DNA of 64,000 nt. Source: Symsagittifera roscoffensis (taxonomy: Eukaryota; Xenacoelomorpha; Acoela; Convolutidae). This document shows positions 1-8,879 of the stretch, in pieces; the first letter of the stretch is position 1, and every line of letters begins with the position of its first letter. The stretch is from positions 64,535,548 through 64,599,547 of the forward strand of contig NC_087064.1 in the NCBI RefSeq assembly GCF_963678635.1. Direction: 5' to 3'. The position numbers were made by a program, and so were the translations under genes. The notes below the pieces were generated by a model. That model saw nothing but the letters and a program-made list of their open reading frames with translations, had not been told where the DNA came from and did not search any database.

Positions 1-2247
1 TTACATCTCAATCCCGACGATTGTAAAAATGAATTACTTAGACTAAACATCACACAAAATAAAAACTCCCAAAGAAAGTTAGTAAATTTTCAAGTTTTTC
101 CAGACTCTGTACATCAATCACAACTTGAAAGACACCAAGGACATATAAAACTAGACGAAAAATACCCGTATAACGGCGCACACGGACGATTAACCTATGA
201 CCTACACGATAAACATTGGATACCACACATTGGTATAAATGACCCATCAAACTGCAAAGCAGACACAAAAAATAAAGGATACCAAGAAATAATGTTTTTC
301 GATTGGAAAATACAACTCGAAAAAATACAACTAACACGAGATTTATCAGATAATACAATGATCTATCAAGGAATCCGATTACCTTGTAAAAATGATCAAG
401 GTTATTGCGACCCTACAACGAGAACACAAGCAACAATTGTTTGGTTCCCCGAAGATACATGTACAACATTTCAAGTAGCAAAAATACACGCTCGTATGAT
501 AAAATTTCACGAAAAATATTTTATACAATTAATTCCATATGAACAAGTCCATCCATCACGAAAACTAAGTTCTAATTTTAGAAACATAGACAATATAGAA
601 AACAAATTGACACGTTTTCAAATATATCAAGAAACAGAACTTGCATGTAAATACAGGAATCCACTTCACAGAACACAATACTCTGAAATATTAGTTGAAT
701 ACGAAAAAGGATTCGACATGACCACTGGAAAAATAAAAATTGACCCATATGCCACAGGTCATCCTTTAAACGAAGGAACATCCTATATACCAGTTAATTT
801 TCAAAAAAGCAACGGACAACCTGGTGGACATCTAAAACCTCAGGACACCAGAAGCACACGCTTACAAGAATTATCACTAATGAACACTACATATTTCGGT
901 AATATCCACTATGATATTCATTTAGATATGAAACTAGATTATACAATTAGCCGAATTTTTCAAGAAATGTCACTCTCCGAATTAGAAACACTACACCAAT
1001 TATGCGAATTAGAACGAACACAAATATTACAATCACTTGCACTAGCAGTATTAAAAATACCCTATGCAGGATACTTATTATCTGGAAATAGATCAAATTT
1101 TTTAGACTATGAAGGAAACATCTTATGGTTTTATACTTGTACTAAAAAAGTATCACCACTATACGTTTTTGAAGATAAACGATGTTATAAAAGAATCCCT
1201 ATCTTTTATAAGAATAAAGTACATTTCGTGGATACACTTTCACGAAGAACTTATTTCTGGGATACCGCAGTCCCATGTGGATCAGAAAACAGCCACAATG
1301 TAGTACAACTAAACCCTGATGAAAATAAATATTATCTTCTCACTCCATATCCCACATTAATGCAATCACTCAAAAAATTTTCACCAGAAAGCATTCGCGC
1401 TATTGCTCGAAACCCAAATATAGACTTACAATCAATAGGAATCTATTCAAAATCAGATATTCAACATCACATTAGAACACAACAATTCCAAGAATTATTA
1501 ACACAAATGGACACTATACAAAGACAATCAATAGACCAAAATTTACGCAAACTTGCAGAAACCGCAGGATTTGCCGATATCTACACGCAAGACTATAGCG
1601 GATATTTTAAAGACATTAAAGATTATATATATCTAAACGGTGAAAAATACCGTCCCCAAGATATATCACCAATTAACATTTTTAGCTTTGTTACACTCAA
1701 AAATGAGATCCTCGATTTTCTAGGATGGCCCTACTACATCTTAGAAAAATTGACTATTTTATACGCAATGTTTAACTTTATTGGATTTCTTTTCTCACTT
1801 TTAAAAGGAATCTACAACACATGTGCTATACACACACAAGTAAACAGACAAGCAAGTGTAGCACGCATACTATTTGCAGGATTTTTTGGAATCTTTTCTA
1901 CATCTATAAACAAAATTCTTTTAGACGCACAAATAAAAGAATATAACACAAAAATAACAACACGACAAAATACATGCGACGAAGAACATAACAATGTAGA
2001 CATAACGCCAACGGCACCACAATTACCACCCCTACCAAATAACCATCCACTATCCCTAGTCCCACGAAATTTTCGAAATTTAGCCATCACACATAACCCA
2101 AATTTTCGACTCACCACATCACAAAGTCCCATTCAACATATAATGACACACCAGCCACAAGATGATAATACTTACGAACAAATTATTGAACAACCCCATA
2201 CCACCGCTTTTCAGTCTCAAAATAATCATTTTTTTAGCCCACGATGA
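1..2247 (+). CDS. env: Envelope glycoprotein ORF of element 1, jingchuvirus type, 5' end outside window
   Basis: The frame is open from base 1, so the ATG at 292 is only an internal methionine; 748 codons are visible before TGA. A cysteine-rich ectodomain is followed by two hydrophobic stretches, about codons 584-605 (likely membrane anchor) and 621-636, and a proline/threonine-rich tail. Blocks shared in order with the env pseudogene at 29.8-32.1 kb include CELER at about codon 335, AGYLL near 357, WFYTC near 376 and FVDxxxRxT near 409. From memory of the family, this block order is that of jingchuvirus glycoproteins, which are known captured envelopes of arthropod LTR elements. The expected role is membrane attachment and fusion. 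The tail contains PTAP at 2008-2019. No frameshift or stop interrupts the ORF, unlike nearly every other retroelement gene here. Env-type identity is fairly sure; the virus-group assignment rests on recall. Confidence 0.8.
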   Translation, partial: LHLNPDDCKNELLRLNITQNKNSQRKLVNFQVFPDSVHQSQLERHQGHIKLDEKYPYNGAHGRLTYDLHDKHWIPHIGINDPSNCKADTKNKGYQEIMFFDWKIQLEKIQLTRDLSDNTMIYQGIRLPCKNDQGYCDPTTRTQATIVWFPEDTCTTFQVAKIHARMIKFHEKYFIQLIPYEQVHPSRKLSSNFRNIDNIENKLTRFQIYQETELACKYRNPLHRTQYSEILVEYEKGFDMTTGKIKIDPYATGHPLNEGTSYIPVNFQKSNGQPGGHLKPQDTRSTRLQELSLMNTTYFGNIHYDIHLDMKLDYTISRIFQEMSLSELETLHQLCELERTQILQSLALAVLKIPYAGYLLSGNRSNFLDYEGNILWFYTCTKKVSPLYVFEDKRCYKRIPIFYKNKVHFVDTLSRRTYFWDTAVPCGSENSHNVVQLNPDENKYYLLTPYPTLMQSLKKFSPESIRAIARNPNIDLQSIGIYSKSDIQHHIRTQQFQELLTQMDTIQRQSIDQNLRKLAETAGFADIYTQDYSGYFKDIKDYIYLNGEKYRPQDISPINIFSFVTLKNEILDFLGWPYYILEKLTILYAMFNFIGFLFSLLKGIYNTCAIHTQVNRQASVARILFAGFFGIFSTSINKILLDAQIKEYNTKITTRQNTCDEEHNNVDITPTAPQLPPLPNNHPLSLVPRNFRNLAITHNPNFRLTTSQSPIQHIMTHQPQDDNTYEQIIEQPHTTAFQSQNNHFFSPR

Positions 2248-4049
2248 GCCGCCAACTTGGATCACTACACCGATCAAATTCCCACCCAACCAATCTTACC
2301 TCTCCAATCCCAATAATACCACTTTTTGCTTTTCCGCCACCCGACTTTCCATCTAGTAATGTAACATCAGGCATGAATTCCGATACTAATTCACACATCT
2401 CAGTTTTATATTCCATCTCACAACTCAATAACCCGAATATTGAAACCCCCGATGAATTTGCCGACTCAGAACCATCCCCATCCAATAATTTTCATAACTC
2501 TTCTAATTTTTCTCAACCCCCTTTTCAACCCATATTATCCAATAACCCTGACCCAATCACCCCCACACCCTCTTATGCTTCCCAAGTTACCCCAACCTAC
2601 TCCTCATACCATTCTGACCAATCATCTCATTCTCCAGACACCCCCCGAATCTCCCCAGAGCTAGATAATTTTATTACCCTTCAACAACAACCCTACCACC
2701 TTAATACCCCAACCATAAACCAAATCTCCTCCACAATAAATTCATCCAACCCCCCTACCCCTACACCCTCTTCAAATTATACTGAATCATTAGCACCATC
2801 ATCCACATCAACTGAATCTTCACTCAACACTAATAGAGCTTACCGCACTTTTAAAAGAAAGTTCCCCAACCATCCTTTCCCAGCAAAACCAGGAACAGCC
2901 CGTGAATACATCAACCACCCCAAGCATACTAACACAAAAGAATTTTTAGCCATCACCTTACCCTCATTCCCACAATACACCTTAAACACCCCCCACGACA
3001 CTAACGAAACACGCAACTTCGTAGATGAATACGTTTTAATGCCTACTCTCTCTTGGACCTCATATTATCATTTCACTAACCCTCTTTGCTTACCTTTATC
3101 TAACACTCACATCGATATAGAGCGAAATACGGACATGCTATATCGACTCACTACACCACTAACACCTAGACAATTTACTTACGTTGGATATAAAAAATCA
3201 CTAAAAACACACACTGCACCTAGAGCTAACGAATATACACTCGAATACTATGATCACAACATCATCAGAGCTAACCAAGATCAATTCTTAGACGACGATC
3301 GCTTCGCTAATCCACAAATTACCGAGAAATTTTTCATCAAGACACCATATACATTCACACTAAACATCTTCGACCGAAAGTTTGATCACATTATTTCAGA
3401 AGCACTAACAGACACACAAGCATACGAAAGTTTTAAAGAACGCTTCCAAATATTTTCACTAACCTTTCATTTCCTTGCACCACACGAAAGAGATTTACAC
3501 TGCTCACACGATATTATGTTGCGCACTAAACAAACCCACACATATAGTTATTATCGCTTCATCCAAAATCACTTTGACCTACACACACCCTCTAGACAAC
3601 CACACCATCGTTTTCAATTCATTAATTCCAAATACACTTCACCATTTTTCCTAAATTTCACATATTGTATTAAAGACACTAACCTCCATGGTATTCTTCG
3701 TAATTATGACCCCATAACCCAAATGTACATCTTCTGTCCCATTACCAAGACCTTCAACGCCGAAGAATCCCGACCCTTCCTTATCCCGCACGAATTTGTA
3801 CAACCCATAGAAATCCCAATTTTAGAATTCATCCACAACACTAAATTCAATCACAAATTATATAATCTAATCCAAAACACACCTTATGAGTTTGCAGTTG
3901 GCACTGAAGAACTAACCACTATTAAGGCACTTCAATTGCTTTGGCCACTGCTTCAAACTAAAAATATCATCCGCATCTTAGCTAAACTACTAACAACTTC
4001 AGAACTCATTCACGACATCTTCCCCCACGGTTTTTTCCCCGACGACTAA
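2244..4049 (+). CDS. Unknown 601-residue ORF overlapping env
   Basis: The start overlaps the env stop as ATGA (2244-2247), an arrangement that allows termination-reinitiation. Residues 1 to about 200 are low complexity, rich in Pro, Ser, Thr and Asn, with almost no charged residues. Residues about 205-601 look globular: many aromatic residues and histidines, scattered cysteines, no transmembrane segment and no motif I recognise. The coding strand is very poor in G; bases 2701-2760 contain none. The ORF is intact. A shorter ORF with a similar Pro/Thr/Ser-rich start follows env in the gypsy element (32,184), so a post-env ORF may be a regular part of these elements, though I see no clear sequence similarity between the two. 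A structural, matrix-like or tegument-like role is speculation; the function is unknown. Confidence 0.8.
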   Translation: MSRQLGSLHRSNSHPTNLTSPIPIIPLFAFPPPDFPSSNVTSGMNSDTNSHISVLYSISQLNNPNIETPDEFADSEPSPSNNFHNSSNFSQPPFQPILSNNPDPITPTPSYASQVTPTYSSYHSDQSSHSPDTPRISPELDNFITLQQQPYHLNTPTINQISSTINSSNPPTPTPSSNYTESLAPSSTSTESSLNTNRAYRTFKRKFPNHPFPAKPGTAREYINHPKHTNTKEFLAITLPSFPQYTLNTPHDTNETRNFVDEYVLMPTLSWTSYYHFTNPLCLPLSNTHIDIERNTDMLYRLTTPLTPRQFTYVGYKKSLKTHTAPRANEYTLEYYDHNIIRANQDQFLDDDRFANPQITEKFFIKTPYTFTLNIFDRKFDHIISEALTDTQAYESFKERFQIFSLTFHFLAPHERDLHCSHDIMLRTKQTHTYSYYRFIQNHFDLHTPSRQPHHRFQFINSKYTSPFFLNFTYCIKDTNLHGILRNYDPITQMYIFCPITKTFNAEESRPFLIPHEFVQPIEIPILEFIHNTKFNHKLYNLIQNTPYEFAVGTEELTTIKALQLLWPLLQTKNIIRILAKLLTTSELIHDIFPHGFFPDD

Positions 4050-4052
4050 CAG

Positions 4053-4131
4053 GTAAGTATGAATTAAATGAATATTACTAACTAATTAAGATATTAAAAA
4101 ACTCACCATACTTTATTCATGTTCTCTTTAG
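4053..4131 (+). other. Predicted 79-bp intron just after the ORF stop
   Basis: Directly after the TAA at 4047-4049 stands CAG|GTAAGT, a consensus donor. An exact TACTAAC branch site lies at 4076-4082 and the acceptor is CTCTTTAG ending at 4131. The predicted junction is only 3 nt after the stop codon, too close to trigger nonsense-mediated decay under the usual 50-nt rule. No RNA evidence is available here. Confidence 0.55.
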
Positions 4132-5555
4132 ATTTTTAGCCTTCATCCGACGATCACCTACAAAAACCACAAAAGACAAATAAAAATCGCAAATTTCATC
4201 AAACAGATTTCAAAAATTCTATTAATCTCTTACACTTATAAATTTATAAATTTAATACCAATGCAGTAAATTCATTTCTAAAATTTTCCCCCACAAGCAG
4301 TAAATCTAATTATGATGAAAATTTGTATCTTAATATTCCCCCATGACTAGCAGTAAATTTCTAAATTCTATGTAGTAAATTAAATAAATGCAAATGCAGT
4401 ACTAACCTTTTGATATTTTCATTCATTCGCACAGAAATTCTATCCACACTCGCACAGCTCGCCCACGAAGAATTGTTTAAAATAATGAATTTCAGTTTCA
4501 AGTTTTCACACTCAACAACTCTAACATATAATAACATGTTTCAAACTTTCCTTTAACCCGGTTGGAAAGGAATCATATACTAAAACAAAACTAACCAACG
4601 CAGCTTACTAAATACCACAAATCATAGAATAACAGCATGACTTAGAAAAGAAAACCAACGGTACCCAAACCGGATTAACCCAGTTTAAAACTGGATAATT
4701 TATTCTTTTGAAGACTATTATAAAGTCTAAGAAAGAAATAATAAAACACAAAAAAGTCGAAAGACAAACCCATACCACAAACAATTTGATTTTTGAAAAA
4801 AGGACACAACCAACAAAACATAAGTAAGACCACAACAAACCCAACATAAAACGTTGTCACATAACAGGACCCCTCACAAAAACCGCACGAAATCATACTC
4901 CCACTCCTGGCCTAACCCACCAGGAAGGACGTCCTGAGCATGCTCTATAGCCGGCCTAACCCACCGCGCTACATCCACGCTTTGTGACCACACCACTATT
5001 TTTAATAAGAGCTACTCAAGTGTGAGTAACTCTTCAAAATAACCGAACTAAAACAAAAAGCTTTTGTGAAAACAACTAACTAAAATCATTATTAAAAAAT
5101 ACTAAACTAATAAAAGTTTTATAAAATGTAAAATCACATGATGCAATATATAGATCAGAATACAACACCAAGGACGAACATCAAAAGACAAGACGACCCC
5201 ACTACACTCGAGAGAGAATGACCAACTAAAATCGATATGCCGCTCACAATCACAACTCAAAGGATTTAGAGTACGACTTGACCTCGCAGAAAAGGACTTC
5301 ATTGAACTAGACCAATGACCACCTCGATGTTCAAGTATACGTACAGATCCGAGTAACCAGGCATCCCCTCCACGCACAATCTCCACGCCATTCCCAAACT
5401 AGATCATACACAAAAGAAGTTCTCCACGCAGAACAGAAAAACCTGACATAGCAAACCATTCTGAAATCAGATTTGAGTTTGTTGCAAAGACGTAGTCGTT
5501 GTCACTAGAAGACACAACGTCTTATGTCTCTAACTCCAGCTTCCTGGAACTTTCC
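4132..5555 (+). other. 3' noncoding part of element 1
   Basis: No convincing ORF on either strand. The stretch is AT-rich and holds several copies of GCAGTAAAT at 4264-4400; the same word occurs in the gypsy LTR near 19,560. At 4905-4965 the word GGCCTAACCCACC occurs twice around the palindrome AGGACGTCCT. A stem-loop with arms AAGAG/CTCTT and ACTCA/TGAGT lies at 5008-5035. These may be RNA structures of the element's 3' region. Confidence 0.4.
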
Positions 5556-6115
5556 TAACAAAAGAGGAAACGGAAGAAAATTATGATGTTCGCCAAAAAC
5601 AAACGTCCATCATCCATCCTTCGAATTGCAGAAGAACTATTCAAAAAAAAAACTCTGTAAAACCCGGATGGGTGGAACCTGATCTAAACTACATTTTATG
5701 ATTGGATAAATTAAATGTTTTACCAATGTAAAGTATTTAATATTAACCAATCATGATCCATCTAACTAACAACCCACTTATTTGTAAGTGCTGAAGTTAC
5801 TTGTAATTTCAGCACCAGAGAGATTTGAATTTAACTTAGAAATTAGTTGGACTCTCCCGAGCACTTCAGCAGCCGCAATAAACCAGTATACCCTAGATCT
5901 ATTGAGCCTAGCAGAGACTAGTTAAACAACCTGAGACTAGATAGTATAAGAGTAAGATTAGGATCGGTATTAGACTAAGAAGTTGCACGAATCTATCCGG
6001 CCGAAAATAAGATAGCGTGACGAGCAGACGGTGTACCCTATCCGAAATTACTCTATGAGTTATACACTTCGGTCCTAACTCAGAGTAGTAGTTAATCACT
6101 TGTAAAATTTTGGAA
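5556..6115 (+). repeat. Possible polypurine tract and 3' LTR of element 1
   Basis: A purine-rich run at about 5556-5578 (AAAAGAGGAAACGGAAGAAA) is followed by TGATGTT, a possible LTR start. AATAAA occurs at about 5878. The satellite that flanks the element resumes near 6118, which limits where the LTR can end. The partner LTR would lie left of the window, so this is a prediction only. Confidence 0.3.
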
Positions 6116-6117
6116 AT

Positions 6118-6500
6118 TACTCCCGCTTTCATTCCGCGAGAAAAACCTAGAAAAGCTTGAAAAAGAGCATTACTTTACTTGTTATGAGGCGCGTAACATA
6201 TGCTCATTACAATTTTCCATAAAAACAAAAAGTTTGCCCTGTTTCACACCTCGAGAAAAATTGCGAAAAAGGGCGCTCCCCTAACCAGAAAGAAGAGCGT
6301 GGAAAATTATGTTAAAATATCAAAACTATTTTTGAACAATCTTACCTCTCAGAACCTCAGTATGTTAGAACGTCTTAGACCCCCCCTCTCTCGAAAACTA
6401 TAAGAAGGCAGAAAGGTGAGCTACCCTTCTCGTTAGAGCGAGGGCAAAAAATGGTCATTACGAATCTCAATTTTTTTTTGGAAAATACCTATCCTTTTTT
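6118..6500. repeat. Satellite, left part (about 3 units)
   Basis: About three diverged units built around a CTCGAGAAAAA-like word, then GCGAAAAAGGGCGCTCCCCT, then a T-rich stretch. The same unit fills 15.9-17.4 kb, so the two blocks look like one array split by the BEL relic between them. Confidence 0.6.
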
Positions 6501-6519
6501 TCAGAAAACGCTGAGAAAA

Positions 6520-6760
6520 AGACCCATTCGCCGAGCGGTCTAACACAAATGATAGAAATTTGATCGACCGGTTCGACCCAAGGTCGCGTCTTCCACCTCC
6601 CAATGTTCTAACATACTAAAATGGGGTTTATCGTTTTTTCTCTCTATGTCATTGATTAAGTCAGACTTAATTAAGTCTGACCTCTAAAAAAAGAAAATTG
6701 TCTCAAGAACAAACACGTGTTTTGAGAGATCGCTTTGAGTTGTAGGCTACAAATTGTTCA
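6520..6760 (+). repeat. 5' LTR remnant of the BEL relic
   Basis: The stretch around TAACATACTAAAATGGG and a following AAGTCTGACCTCTAAAAAAA recurs in diverged form at 15,600-15,690, nine kilobases downstream and just after the integrase relic, which is the placement expected of an LTR pair. Exact ends are not visible. Confidence 0.55.
6529..6590 (+). other. tRNA-like A box and B box inside the relic LTR
   Basis: CGCCGAGCGGTCTAA resembles an A box of Leu/Ser type tRNA, and GGTTCGACC at 6570-6578 resembles a B box, about 40 bp apart. Stem pairing is poor, so this is not a working tRNA gene. A similar tRNA-like segment occurs inside both LTRs of the younger BEL element. Confidence 0.35.
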
Positions 6761-7582
6761 TGTTATGATCGATCAAAACTTTCAAATTTATCAAACTTCT
6801 GAGCAATTTAACGAGAAAAATTCTTGGAGATTAGAGCAACCACATTTTGATCCGCAGACCCGGACTTTTAGGATTTTAGTCGCTCTAGATATCGAGCAAC
6901 CACATGTCACGATTACCTCGGGCAAACACACAGGACTTTAACACCAGTTCAGCAAACGTCTTTCCCGACAGTTTTTTTTAGTTCTGTGACAAGTGTTTAT
7001 TAAAAAAATATGTTTTTTAGTTCAGATGCAGGTGGTACACGGAAAAGCAAGTGTTTTCCAGTTCAAAAACAGGTGTTTTCCACAGAAGCGGTTGTTTTCC
7101 AGTTCAGAAGCAACAGATTTTCGGAAACACAGCAATTGGTACATAGACACACTCAGTTTTTCATGATTCAAAACAAAAATTGAATAAAAATCTCAAGAAT
7201 TGAAAACCATTATAATCGGAACAAAGTGTTGCAGAGATTAAGTTTGAACCTGTGTATGACCCAATCCCGCTGACCGAAATTATCTAACTTTAGTGAAAAA
7301 ATTTCAATAATTGCAAAAAATCCAAAGACTACCCTTAAAACTGCACTTCAAATGACTTGCCTGATTCCTCACCTATCTTAGTAAATACGAAAAAAATACC
7401 CCCTTTTTGCTCTTAGGATCTTCGCATCAGCTGATTCGCTACTTTGGTATATTTTCTGGTACGATTATTATAAGCGGCTTCAGCATTTTTGACACTCTGA
7501 ATTTTCCGTGGGTGTTGTTGAAAACCAAGCGATGTACTTAGTTCTCATTTTCACTAGTAAGAAATCTTCAATCGGTGAGCGT

Positions 7583-7871
7583 ATGGTGTTCATCCTTGGA
7601 GCTCGCTCGTTATATCGCCCCCTATGCAGATTTCTTGCACGCTCGCAACGGCGCAAGCCAGAGACTTAATTCAAAAACCCGGCTGAGATTGAACTTCAAC
7701 GCTAAGGACTCGCAGAACACTAATCAACTAATCAATTCCCTTTGCATCATTTTCATCGTCAAGTACCTTGATTTTTGGCACAATGCCACTAAAATTTCAA
7801 TAACTAACCATAGCAGTAACAAAAAACTTAGAGTAAAAATTGAGCATCATATCAATTTGTTTCTTTATTGA
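7583..7871 (+). pseudogene. WHDV-type upstream ORF of the BEL relic, broken
   Basis: Starting at ATG 7583 the relic reads MVFILGARSL, close to MVFIIAASSL at the start of the ORF at 60,472-61,119. After a frameshift it reads NAKDSQ, then FWHN, ISI and HSSN, matching NAKNWQ, IWHDV, ISL and HRSNN of the intact copy in the same order. Position also agrees: upstream of gag, same strand as the element. This shows that the ORF is an old component of the family rather than a chance insertion. The function is unknown. Confidence 0.65.
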
Positions 7872-8879
7872 GCAAGAAAAAAAGTGCTTTCGCTTACTGC
7901 CAACCGAGTGGTACTGCCAACGAAGGATAAAATATTCATTGAGAAATCAAAGGAGCGTCACCAACCCCTCATCTTAAGCTGAAGACTTTCAACCCCTCAA
8001 AAACCGAAATAAGCGGAATTAACCCCATATCATTTGTAAAGTCATGCAAAACAGGTTTAACACAGAGCCATTGTTTGTCAAAAATTTAACCCTGCTAACT
8101 AACTTTCTGTGATGACTCTTCCTGTCATTTGATAGCAAGAATTTTTTTGGTTTTCAGCGCCTGTTTCATGATAGCTTGTATTTTCAATGTCTGCAATTTA
8201 AGTAATTTACAGGTTGTTTCCTTTGCCATTTCTAAGTCCCGATTCTGCTTTATCACCTAGCCTTATCTCGAGCTTGATACTCGTCTTTTTCACTTCCTAG
8301 AACCCAACGACATTTCTCCTCATTTTTATTTTGAAGAAATTTGATCGTAGAAAAATGAATTTTGAGTGCCGTAGTCGCTAATTGCTTAAGTCACCTTAAA
8401 ATTTGTTGTTTAAGGCTGATTTTGCAAATATTCTAGCATAATCGAGTAAATTAGAAACGTTGAGAGTTTTGAAGAAAAAAAAACCAAAAAGATTAAATAA
8501 AAAGTTTGAGTATAGAGATTTAGCCGAAAACGATCTTTTATATAAAAAAATCAGGCTCTTGTACTATAATACATTCAAAATCAAAACCGCACAAAAAAAA
8601 TTGAGACATTTATTATTTTCAAAAAAATTTCAAGGGCACAGGCAGTTGGAAAACAAAGAGGAAATAAATCAATCGGCAGGAAAAACTAAAGACCCCAACT
8701 AAAGGCCCAAACCAGATCTTTGGCTGCAAACATTACCAGAGACAAAAAAGAAGACAATAAACGTGGCTGTTTTTCTAAAACCAGTTTGGAGGAAAAACGC
8801 ATGAGAGACGATACAGAAGATTTCGCTTCAAAGTAGAGGAACTGTATCTACAAAGTCCAATGCGGTTTCTACACAAGCT
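7872..8879. other. Relic leader, no clear gene
   Basis: AT-rich spacer between the WHDV pseudogene and the gag-like block. A lysine-rich open stretch lies at 8460-8702 without an ATG start and without resemblance I can name. Probably degraded leader of the BEL relic. Confidence 0.4.

Noticed and set aside
292-294. ATG at 292 as start of the envelope ORF
   Set aside because: The frame is open back to base 1 and codes for the same kind of protein, so the true start lies outside the window.
8460-8702. 80-codon lysine-rich ORF
   Set aside because: No ATG start, low-complexity AT-rich composition and no counterpart in the younger element.
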